Source: Methanobacteriota archaeon (GTDB lineage Archaea > Thermoplasmatota > Poseidoniia > Poseidoniales > SP79). Taken from it: a stretch of DNA of 19,462 nucleotides. The DNA is taken from contig PAZI01000015.1 in assembly GCA_002715545.1 (NCBI GenBank), forward strand, positions 37,095 through 56,556. Direction: 5' to 3'. Shown here piece after piece: positions 1 through 6,882 of this stretch (positions are counted from its first letter, which is position 1; each line of letters begins with the position of its first letter). A program made the position numbers and the translations under genes. The notes beneath the pieces were generated by a model. That model did no database searches. It was given only the letters and a program-made list of their open reading frames with translations, and had not been told where the DNA came from.

Positions 1-463
1 ACCCATCGGTAGCAAGAAGTGTTGTTCGTTGAAAGCCACTGGTGTTAGAACCATCAATCACCGTCTTCCGCATCGTTCGAAGAGTAGATACTGGTTTTGC
101 GTTGAGCATGGATGCAATCAAAGAAGCCACATCGATGGCCTCCTCATCCAATGGATCAGGTGGTGATTCATCGAGTTCGATTAAACCTGCGTTAGGGGGA
201 ACGATGTATCGGAAGGTGCGATTCCGTTGGCCCTCAAAACGTGCCGATATATCGACAATTCCCGCATCTCCACTTGCCGCAATGAGGCGCCGTTCGACAC
301 GAGGCCAATTCATAGGAATCTCTTCGAGAGGGTAATCCCATAGAATCGACGGTTGACGGCTGTGAAGTTTTCCAGTATCGAGCTGGCGGTGGATCTCTAA
401 GCCACACATGAACCCAATATCATCGAGGTCAGCTGTGGCGGGATCGAAGGTTGGCAAGTCCAC
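1..463 (-). CDS. gatE: Glu-tRNA(Gln) amidotransferase subunit E (GatE), N-terminal part, runs off left edge
   Basis: GatE is the kinase/transferase subunit of the archaeal GatDE complex, which converts Glu-tRNA(Gln) to Gln-tRNA(Gln) in the cytoplasm. The minus-strand frame is open from a stop at 488-486 to the window edge and gives 154 residues from a GTG at 463. The family signatures are visible: GLEIHRQLDT at residues 21-30, an RYIVPPNAGLIELDESPPD block near 85-103, and MRKTVIDGSNTSGFQRT at 131-147. The last is a very characteristic GatB/GatE motif, and the GLEIH-QLDT form is the archaeal GatE version. The start is uncertain: GTG 463 leaves 44 bases to the mcm stop, while ATG 409 would begin only two residues before GLEIH and looks too short. 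It lies just downstream of mcm in the same direction, so co-transcription is plausible. The C-terminal portion is outside the window. Confidence 0.9.
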   Translation of the reverse strand, partial: MDLPTFDPATADLDDIGFMCGLEIHRQLDTGKLHSRQPSILWDYPLEEIPMNWPRVERRLIAASGDAGIVDISARFEGQRNRTFRYIVPPNAGLIELDESPPDPLDEEAIDVASLIASMLNAKPVSTLRTMRKTVIDGSNTSGFQRTTLLATDG

Positions 464-507
464 AACTGATGGGGGTCGACCGAGATACTAATGCCTATCT
501 CACAGGT

Positions 508-2631
508 TCAGCCGAGTTCATAGATGCCATGACGTGGATTGTACAGAACACCAGCCTCGCTTAGTTTCCAAAGAATCTCTTTGACCTTTGTTTCAGACAT
601 GCCCTCGCGATCACATTCACCTACGATCGTGTCCTCATGAATCCCTTTTCCATCGCTTAGGCGTCGAATGACATCAATGATGATGTCCTGGTTCTTGCGT
701 TGTGAAACGCTCTTACCAGTGGACAATTCAACTTCATCGAAATATCCGTGCATCATCTCGCTACGCCAGTGCTCCATGATCATAATCGCCGTCTTGGCGT
801 CTTCAGCAGTTGCCACTTCACGTAGATGCAGGCGTGCAGACGCCTCTGTCAAACGGATTGCTGCCTCAGCACCACGTGGCGTGATTGCTATACGGGCATA
901 CCCATCGTCAACATTCTCTCGCTCACGCGGATCCCGCGTACCAATGTAAAAATCTCGAATAATATCAGATGCTTGATCATCAAGAGATGGAGTGCAATTC
1001 AATCGCGCATGTGCAACATACTTGCGCATGAAATGCGGTGAAAGCACCTCTTCATCCCCATCAATATTCATAGTAACACCCGATTCAACGTGTACACTGA
1101 TTGAGCGTTGACCCTGCTTGAGTTCTTCGGGCCGTGCTCCACGACGATTCTTCAAGATCCGACTTACAACCTCACTATCATGTGTTTTATCCGGTTTGTC
1201 AAGCATCGTCCATATCACATCAAAGCGGCTGATGAGAGATGCTTCAAGGCTGGTCTGGGCGCTGAAGGCCTTGTCGAGACGGAATTTGCTGTCGTTAGGA
1301 TTAGCGGCAGCGACGACGGGAGCTCGGCAATTGAGTTGGGCATTGATTCCAGCCTTATTCACATGGATACGTTGCTGTTCGAGGCCTTCGTGCATTGCAG
1401 AACGATCCTCAGAATTCATTTTGTCAAGTTCATCAATAGCTGCCAGTCCAAGATCTGCGAGTACAAGTGCTCCCGCCTCAAGAGTCCAACGCCCACCACT
1501 CAATTCATCTTTGACCGCAGTAGCGGTCAATCCCGCTTTAGATGCGGATTGACCCGAGGCTTTCACTCCACGGGGAGATAAATCTGCCATGTAATCAATC
1601 AGTTGGGATTTTCCAGTTCCTGGATCACCAAGCATGAGGATGTGTATGTCACCCCTCATACGGCGTCCGTCCTGGTGACGGCGGGCGACTCCACCGAATA
1701 ATTGCAGTGCCAATGAGCGTTTGATGTGCTGATATCCTTCGATGGAAGGAGCGATTGAGCGGGCAACAAAATCGAGGAGGTCTGGTCTGGCGGTGATCTC
1801 TTTGATGTTCTCAATATCATCTTCATTGATTCCGACCTCATCATACACTCTATTCTGCATCTCGATGCTCTGAAGTGAAAGCCGCATCTCAAGAACAGGA
1901 GAAGGACGTGAAGGGGTGCCCTGTTGACGGGTGTAAAGGTAACCATTCGCAATCAGTCGATCCCCTGGTTTGAGACGCCCCGCCATATCTTGTTCAGCGA
2001 GTGCACTGATGCGCTCTGGTTGAGCGCCGGAATCGACATTCTCCGGCATCTCCTGAAGTTCGATGAACTGTGTGTCAACCAACTCTTCTGTCCGAGTGAC
2101 TAAGGTCCATTCTGTCTTTGAACGAGGAAGACCACAACCTGCGGCTTCGATGGTCCCGACACACTCCATAGGGCTGATCAAGACATTCTCATCTTCTTGA
2201 TCGACAAGGGTGATCTTACCACAACTACGGCAGCGGAAGCGGCCAACATATGTCATTGGGCGCACAGCAGATATTCGAGAGACAATCGCCTCAACAGCCA
2301 CCATGCTGAAGACATCTTCTGACCTCAATTCTTTGACCAAGCGTAGGCGGTCATGGGGTAAGGATAGAATGCGGAGGAACGGTTTAATTGATTTTCCAAA
2401 CCGCTCACTGATGAACTCATGAAGGACGCGTGTTCCTTGCTTGATGTTGTCTGCAGGTGATTCAATCAACGACTGCGCGAATTCTGGATGGAAGGTATGG
2501 AGTTCGTTATGCATCACTTGTAGATGGCGATGTTCTGGCCATTGAATGGCGAGGTTCGAAATTCGGGTCGTGAGAGAGTCACTCTCGAAGAATGAACGCC
2601 AACGACCCGGGATGTCAACAGATGCAATCAC
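508..2631 (-). CDS. mcm: Replicative DNA helicase MCM
   Basis: This is the ring-forming 3'-5' ATP-dependent helicase of the archaeal replisome, 707 residues, normal length for an archaeal MCM. The N-terminal DNA-binding part (about 1-270) contains a zinc finger with C134, C137, C157 and C166. The AAA+ core follows: Walker A GDPGTGKS at 335-342, an extended Walker B ending IDELDKM at 399-405, sensor 1 AAANP at 441-445, and the arginine-finger segment LISRFD at 466-471. A lid helix (TPRGAEAAIRLTEAS, about 584-598) and a C-terminal winged helix (about 640-707) complete it. No intein interrupts the AAA+ motifs, where archaeal mcm genes often carry one. The start is GTG at 2631, with an AGGT just upstream, and the frame closes three codons earlier. 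It diverges from purM across a 215-base gap and precedes gatE. Confidence 0.97.
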   Translation of the reverse strand: MIASVDIPGRWRSFFESDSLTTRISNLAIQWPEHRHLQVMHNELHTFHPEFAQSLIESPADNIKQGTRVLHEFISERFGKSIKPFLRILSLPHDRLRLVKELRSEDVFSMVAVEAIVSRISAVRPMTYVGRFRCRSCGKITLVDQEDENVLISPMECVGTIEAAGCGLPRSKTEWTLVTRTEELVDTQFIELQEMPENVDSGAQPERISALAEQDMAGRLKPGDRLIANGYLYTRQQGTPSRPSPVLEMRLSLQSIEMQNRVYDEVGINEDDIENIKEITARPDLLDFVARSIAPSIEGYQHIKRSLALQLFGGVARRHQDGRRMRGDIHILMLGDPGTGKSQLIDYMADLSPRGVKASGQSASKAGLTATAVKDELSGGRWTLEAGALVLADLGLAAIDELDKMNSEDRSAMHEGLEQQRIHVNKAGINAQLNCRAPVVAAANPNDSKFRLDKAFSAQTSLEASLISRFDVIWTMLDKPDKTHDSEVVSRILKNRRGARPEELKQGQRSISVHVESGVTMNIDGDEEVLSPHFMRKYVAHARLNCTPSLDDQASDIIRDFYIGTRDPRERENVDDGYARIAITPRGAEAAIRLTEASARLHLREVATAEDAKTAIMIMEHWRSEMMHGYFDEVELSTGKSVSQRKNQDIIIDVIRRLSDGKGIHEDTIVGECDREGMSETKVKEILWKLSEAGVLYNPRHGIYELG

Positions 2632-2846
2632 GTGAACCTAGAGTAGCGATGAGTGGGAGCATATCAATTGTCGCTTCATGACCCCTTTCCTTCCTGTGGA
2701 AAAGAAGCAACGGTGGCTCAAATTACATGCAATTAATGGTTGCTGAAAACCATAGAACATCATCGGTCTCTCATCTCCTTTCATGAAAATTCTGCGATGT
2801 TGATTCCATTGGATAGGCTCATGCACATCCTTGTGTTGCCACCGTC
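2632..2846. promoter_or_regulatory. Divergent intergenic region between mcm and purM, candidate mcm TATA element
   Basis: This 215-base gap must hold the promoters for mcm (leftward) and purM (rightward). Read on the minus strand, AATTGATAT at 2669-2661 lies about 30-38 bases before the mcm GTG, a reasonable archaeal TATA position giving a very short leader. On the plus side I see no convincing TATA and no Shine-Dalgarno before purM, which may be leaderless. A 62-codon minus frame inside the gap has no recognisable features. The promoter call is weak. Confidence 0.3.
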
Positions 2847-3932
2847 ATGGATTACGCCCGTTCAGGCGTTGACATCACTCTCGAAGCGCATAGCGTCGCC
2901 GCATTAGTGGGGGCACTCGGGCCTTCAGTACGGAAAAGTGGACAACTAGGAGCACCTCTTGGGAAAGTTGGAGGGTTCAGCGGATTGATTGAATTTGGTC
3001 CAGACGCATTGGCATTGTGTACAGATGGAGTTGGTAGCAAGCTTTTGCTGGCTGAACAATTTGGAACATGGGATCATGTGGGAATGGATTGTGTTGCAAT
3101 GAATGCAAATGACCTGCTTTGTTGTGGGGCCGAACCCCTTGCTTTCGTAGATTATCTTGCTGTACCTCAAGCCAATGAGGAACTACATGCAACATTAGGA
3201 AGATCGCTCTATCGCGCAGTTACCACTGCTGGGATGACATTGTGTGGAGGGGAAACTGCGACGCTACCGGGAATCGTCAATTCGGTCGATTTGTCAGGGG
3301 CTGCACTTGGCCATATTCCAGGTCGGCAGACCATTGATCAGGAACGTATCGGACCAGGTGACGTGCTCATTGGATTGCCTGCAAGTGGTTTCCACAGCAA
3401 TGGCTACACTCTCATCCGGGCCGTTCTGAACTCAAGTGGAACGGATGCGAGCCAAGCACCACCATTCGACCCATCGTGGACGAGCAGGGTTACTGGGAAC
3501 GATTTCGAGCGCTTGGTCGATGTCCTCCTTGAGCCAACACGCATCTACACCACACCACTTGTTGGATTGTTTGAACGATTGCGATCAGGCCATCATAGTG
3601 CAACTTGGAAGGATCTACATGGATTGGTGCATATCACTGGAGGGGGTTTGGAAAACATCCTGCGCCTAGGTGCCCAGAGTACATTCGTGATTGACACTCC
3701 ACTTCCAACCCCTCCTGAGATGGAGTGGCTGGCCAAGCAGGGGGATATCGACATCAATGAGATGTATCGCGTCTTCAACATGGGAATGGGAATGTTGCTA
3801 GTCGTGAGCAAGAATGTCGTTGGTAACATACTGGATGAACTGCAACGCGATCTGCCAGCGGCGAAAGTCGTGGGTTACCTGAAAGAAGGGAGAGCTGGCG
3901 TCGAGCACGCCCACACCGCATTCGTCGAGTGA
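2847..3932 (+). CDS. purM: Phosphoribosylformylglycinamidine cyclo-ligase (AIR synthetase)
   Basis: PurM carries out the fifth step of purine synthesis: FGAM plus ATP gives aminoimidazole ribonucleotide, ADP and phosphate. The protein has 361 residues, near the usual 340-350. Family motifs in order are CTDGVGSK (58-65), NANDLLCCGAEPLAFVDYLA (86-105), CGGETATLPG (133-142), GLPASGFHSNGYTLIR (176-191) and, in the C-terminal half, HITGGGLENILR, the conserved GG-NI-R segment. Together these cover both halves of the PurM fold and its ATP site. The start is ATG 2847 directly ahead of a conserved-looking N terminus (YARSGVDI). trm1 follows with its start 5 bases past the purM stop, or overlapping it by 4 if GTG 3929 is used, so the two are probably co-transcribed. 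Confidence 0.97.
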   Translation: MDYARSGVDITLEAHSVAALVGALGPSVRKSGQLGAPLGKVGGFSGLIEFGPDALALCTDGVGSKLLLAEQFGTWDHVGMDCVAMNANDLLCCGAEPLAFVDYLAVPQANEELHATLGRSLYRAVTTAGMTLCGGETATLPGIVNSVDLSGAALGHIPGRQTIDQERIGPGDVLIGLPASGFHSNGYTLIRAVLNSSGTDASQAPPFDPSWTSRVTGNDFERLVDVLLEPTRIYTTPLVGLFERLRSGHHSATWKDLHGLVHITGGGLENILRLGAQSTFVIDTPLPTPPEMEWLAKQGDIDINEMYRVFNMGMGMLLVVSKNVVGNILDELQRDLPAAKVVGYLKEGRAGVEHAHTAFVE

Positions 3933-3937
3933 GGGGT

Positions 3938-5302
3938 ATGAACGAATGGTCGAGTAGTGGGACACATGAATGGCCAGGAATGGCCATTCTAGAGGGGAGG
4001 ACGCAACACAGAGTGCCCACTGAAACAATTCGCAAGGACGGGGGCAAGGGACCCACGGAGAGAACCTCTTCGGTATTTTACAACATAGCAATGGCAGATC
4101 AAAGGACTCGATCCGTCTTGATCATGGATGCCGCTATCGAGAGTGGACTGTTAGGTGATGGAGATGTGCGCGTACTCGACATGTTGTCGGGGTCGGGCAT
4201 TCGCGCACGAAGGTGGCTTCACGAATGCATACACGCAGAACGACTTGTTGTCACTTGTAACGATCTTGAGGAAGTGGCTCTTTCTTGGGCATCAGCAGTC
4301 CACGCTCTCCATCCTCCTTTGTCCGGAAAATTACACTTCACCCATCAAGATGGTAGGTATTGGTCTGATCGTGGATATCAGTGGATCGATATCGACCCGT
4401 TCGGTTCACCCGCTCCATTCATTGATGCGGCATTGTCAAGTATGGGGCGACGTGGAATCCTGGCCTTGACTGCAACAGATGCGGCGGCTTTACGTGGTCG
4501 TTCCAATAGTGCTTGTTCGCGCCGTTATGGGGCAAGGGTTCGACCAGGCCCAGCATCACATGAGATTGGTATCAGAGTTCTCATCGGATGGGCTGCCCAG
4601 AGAGCCGCCATGCACGACCGTACGATTCAACCACTCTTCAGCACATGTGAAGACCATTATCTACGCGTTACACTTCTGAGTGAGAGGTCTCCAAGCAGAG
4701 CATCCGTGTGGCGCGACCACATCGGATGGTGTGTTGAAAAACCACATCCTATTGAACTGGATAGAGCGATTTGGCCCAGCGATGCTGATGAGTTCACCGG
4801 GAGTCCCCCGCTACGCATCCTGCTCCCATGGCATCATCCTCCAAGAACCATCGATGAGAGAGTTTCAGGACCATTGTGGACGAGTGGATTGAATGATGAA
4901 AGAATTCTGCGTTTCTTCAGTGAAGCAAATGTGCTTCAACGAAGTGGTCTGCTGAAAGATTCTGAAGACGTGGTTCGGGCAAAAAAGGACCTGAAAACTA
5001 TCGAAGAAGAGGGGATGAATGATGCAGAGATCATTTCACACAACGCAAAAACACAGTCATGTATTCGGCGGCGGAAAGGATTGGCTGACATCACAGACAC
5101 GGCGATGTGGGTTGGAACTGATGAGCTAGCATCACACCTCAAGCTTTCAGGCCCACCCTCATTGAATCGTCTCGTCGAAGTATTGAAGGAAGAGGGGGAG
5201 GAGGTTGCGCCGGGGTTTAGTGCTCGCCCGGGCATCATTACATCAGCGCCATGGAGAAGTATCGTCTCAAATATAGCAGAGGTCAATCCCAAACAACGTT
5301 GA
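3938..5302 (+). CDS. trm1: tRNA (guanine26-N2) dimethyltransferase Trm1
   Basis: Trm1 transfers methyl groups from S-adenosylmethionine to N2 of G26 in tRNA, a modification typical of archaea and eukaryotes. From ATG 3938 the protein has 454 residues. Visible motifs are the SAM-binding VLDMLSGSGIRARRW (79-93), the catalytic IDIDPFGSP (150-158), LTATDAAALRG (177-187), CSRRYGA (193-199), HEIGIRVLIG (208-217) and EDHYLRV (238-244). The C-terminal domain ends with the expected PGFSARPGIITSAPW segment. ATG 3938 is preferred because GAGGGG lies just upstream. GTG 3929, overlapping the purM stop, would add three residues. Odd: the segment between DHYLRV and GPLW, where many Trm1 proteins carry paired zinc-binding cysteines, has only one cysteine (C265). 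The 3' end overlaps the convergent Hsp20-like gene by 20 bases. Confidence 0.95.
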   Translation: MNEWSSSGTHEWPGMAILEGRTQHRVPTETIRKDGGKGPTERTSSVFYNIAMADQRTRSVLIMDAAIESGLLGDGDVRVLDMLSGSGIRARRWLHECIHAERLVVTCNDLEEVALSWASAVHALHPPLSGKLHFTHQDGRYWSDRGYQWIDIDPFGSPAPFIDAALSSMGRRGILALTATDAAALRGRSNSACSRRYGARVRPGPASHEIGIRVLIGWAAQRAAMHDRTIQPLFSTCEDHYLRVTLLSERSPSRASVWRDHIGWCVEKPHPIELDRAIWPSDADEFTGSPPLRILLPWHHPPRTIDERVSGPLWTSGLNDERILRFFSEANVLQRSGLLKDSEDVVRAKKDLKTIEEEGMNDAEIISHNAKTQSCIRRRKGLADITDTAMWVGTDELASHLKLSGPPSLNRLVEVLKEEGEEVAPGFSARPGIITSAPWRSIVSNIAEVNPKQR

Positions 5303-5759
5303 CCTCATGAAGTGCCTCATCATGATAGGGAACAACAAGTGTGAGAACACCATCTTTAACCGTCGCTTCCACTGCTTCTGAATCAAAGGGTTGCGATGGA
5401 ACCACACTGTGATCGAATCGCTCTGGTGATTTCAGTAACTGTCCATCCTCAAGAATAAGTTCACGCGTTCTTTTCAAGCGAATCTGTATGTGTCCATCGT
5501 CTGCAAGAACTTCCACGTTCTCTTCAGATAACCCACGCACATCAACGAAGAGAACACCCCGGTGAAGCGTTTCAGACCAATTGATTCGTGGTTTCCAAAT
5601 CGAGCCACCCGCGGGCATTCCATCTGAAAGAGCAATGTGACCACGACCTGCTAGTACGTCTTCAATTGCTTGGCGATGGCGGTCAATCATCTCAATAGGA
5701 CCAAGTTCTTGAGTAGATTCAACAAGTGCTCGAAGAAATTCTTTCGAACCTTCACTCAT
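5283..5759 (-). CDS. Hsp20/alpha-crystallin-like small heat-shock protein
   Basis: Small heat-shock proteins are ATP-independent holdases that bind unfolding proteins. The 158-residue product has a helical N-terminal arm (1-50) and an alpha-crystallin-type beta sandwich from about 68 to 147. It starts LFVDVRGLSEENVEVLADDG (70-89) and ends with the signature ATVKDGVLTLVVP (132-144), the A-x-x-x-n-G-V-L hallmark of the family. The C-terminal I-x-I docking motif is at best degenerate (VNVV, 153-156), so oligomer assembly may differ. The start ATG 5759 overlaps the stop of the upstream membrane-protein gene (ATGA) and has a good Shine-Dalgarno, GAGGT six bases away. It is the last gene of the coupled run from the surface glycoprotein. 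Family assignment is fairly safe; clients are unknown. Confidence 0.8.
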   Translation of the reverse strand: MSEGSKEFLRALVESTQELGPIEMIDRHRQAIEDVLAGRGHIALSDGMPAGGSIWKPRINWSETLHRGVLFVDVRGLSEENVEVLADDGHIQIRLKRTRELILEDGQLLKSPERFDHSVVPSQPFDSEAVEATVKDGVLTLVVPYHDEALHEVNVVWD

Positions 5760-6115
5760 ACGATAACCTCTTTGGAATCCATAGAATAGGTCTCTAGGAT
5801 GAACATACTAAGGCCTAGAATTAGGGGGATGAGGGCAGTATAAACAGCCATCCATGTCAGCACCCGATCTGTTTGCGCCCACGACCAGCCTATTGACATG
5901 AAGACACCACATAGAATACAGGATGAGAATGCGGCAGTACTACGGGATTGATCGAGATGAACGAACAGTGGTGCAGACATTGCTATGACGCCTGTCAACG
6001 CAGCAATCATTCGAAAGGCTGTGTTCCAGTCTAACCAAGCCAGAATGATATGGCTGAGAAAAAGAGTAGTGAATATGGATAGCAGTGCGAATAATGGTTG
6101 ATACCTGCGGTCCAT
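5756..6115 (-). CDS. Small four-helix integral membrane protein, unknown function
   Basis: I do not recognise this 119-residue protein. It is almost entirely hydrophobic, with four predicted membrane segments at about 9-28, 34-52, 62-78 and 86-107, and short charged ends (MDRRYQ at the start, MDSKEVIV at the end). There is a histidine and aspartates between helices 2 and 3 (HLDQSR, 53-58) and two nearby cysteines (C66, C69), but no known catalytic motif. Its start shares one base with the stop of the PAC2 gene, and its stop overlaps the Hsp20-like start by four bases. It therefore sits translationally locked between two probable proteostasis genes. It could be a membrane partner of one of them or of the surface protein; this is inference. 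Confidence 0.75.
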   Translation of the reverse strand: MDRRYQPLFALLSIFTTLFLSHIILAWLDWNTAFRMIAALTGVIAMSAPLFVHLDQSRSTAAFSSCILCGVFMSIGWSWAQTDRVLTWMAVYTALIPLILGLSMFILETYSMDSKEVIV

Positions 6116-6882
6116 CAGCCCACCATTGGATCGATTTCGTCGTCGCCCTTGGGAGAGGGAAGCATCGTCTGAGCTCTCTGGAAGATTTCTTGGACACTCG
6201 ATTCAATCTGTTGAGCATCATCGAGCAATTCATCGATCGGGATATTGAAATCAGTGAGGCGGTCGATTGCCTCTACTGCAAGAGCGGCTGCTCTGGCATC
6301 GGGATACATGGGGTTACATTCAGGCATTAAAGCAATGACATCAACCCCTAGACGTTCACCTTCGGAAAGGATGTGGCCAGCAATACCTGCTACAATTCCT
6401 TGTTCAATCTGATCTATTCCCGCTTCATCGAGTGCTTGACGGGTCGCAGGAGTCGAACCAACTGCGAAGAGGTGAGAGGTAGGAGAAGCTACCTCTTGTC
6501 TAACAAGGCCATCTATAATGAATAAGGTCTGGTGACCTCCTTCGATAAACCATTCAAACACAGTGTTCGCAAACTGCACATCATGAATGTTCTCAAACTG
6601 TATTTCTGCAGTGAACACACCAATACCATCGCCAGCATGGATCCTAACTGGATGTTTTGGTACCTGATCATGAATCAGAGCAACCGCGGGAAATCGTTTG
6701 TCAAGAACGCTACCAACATGTTGAAGATCAAGTGTTCGAATAACATGGCTAGCAGCAATGACGCCGACCATGCCTATGGTGCTGAAACCAGCTACTGCAA
6801 TCCCGCCGTCTGCTGCATGATGATGCGCAGAAGTGTGCTGGACAAGAGCAAAATTGCCACTCTGTTCGGATGATGTGCTCAT
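6115..6882 (-). CDS. PAC2-family protein (proteasome-assembly-chaperone-like)
   Basis: PAC2 proteins include the eukaryotic proteasome assembly chaperone PAC2 and archaeal relatives such as PbaB; many archaeal members are uncharacterised. The 255-residue product shows the family pattern: GIAVAGFSTIGMVGVIAASHVI (27-48, glycine-rich first strand and helix), VRIHAGDGIGVFTAEIQF (79-96), and GIVAGIAGHILSEGERLGVDVIALMPEC (162-189), followed by a PDARAAALAVEAIDRL helix and an acidic, probably coiled C terminus. No C-terminal HbYX (hydrophobic-Tyr-any) proteasome-docking motif is present: it ends DPMVG. The start ATG 6882 overlaps the stop of the giant surface-protein gene (ATGA), with a GAGGGAG just upstream, so translation is probably coupled. 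A role in assembling or sorting protein complexes is family inference. Confidence 0.85.
   Translation of the reverse strand: MSTSSEQSGNFALVQHTSAHHHAADGGIAVAGFSTIGMVGVIAASHVIRTLDLQHVGSVLDKRFPAVALIHDQVPKHPVRIHAGDGIGVFTAEIQFENIHDVQFANTVFEWFIEGGHQTLFIIDGLVRQEVASPTSHLFAVGSTPATRQALDEAGIDQIEQGIVAGIAGHILSEGERLGVDVIALMPECNPMYPDARAAALAVEAIDRLTDFNIPIDELLDDAQQIESSVQEIFQRAQTMLPSPKGDDEIDPMVG

Noticed and set aside
42..335. 97-codon plus-strand frame at the left edge
   Set aside because: It is antisense to a clear GatE coding frame with diagnostic motifs and has no recognisable features.
1108..1581. Two overlapping plus-strand frames of 144-157 codons
   Set aside because: Both are antisense to the AAA+ core of mcm, where every motif is conserved on the minus strand.
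2638..2826. 62-codon minus-strand frame in the mcm-purM gap
   Set aside because: No domain, signal or family pattern; it covers the only space available for the divergent promoters.
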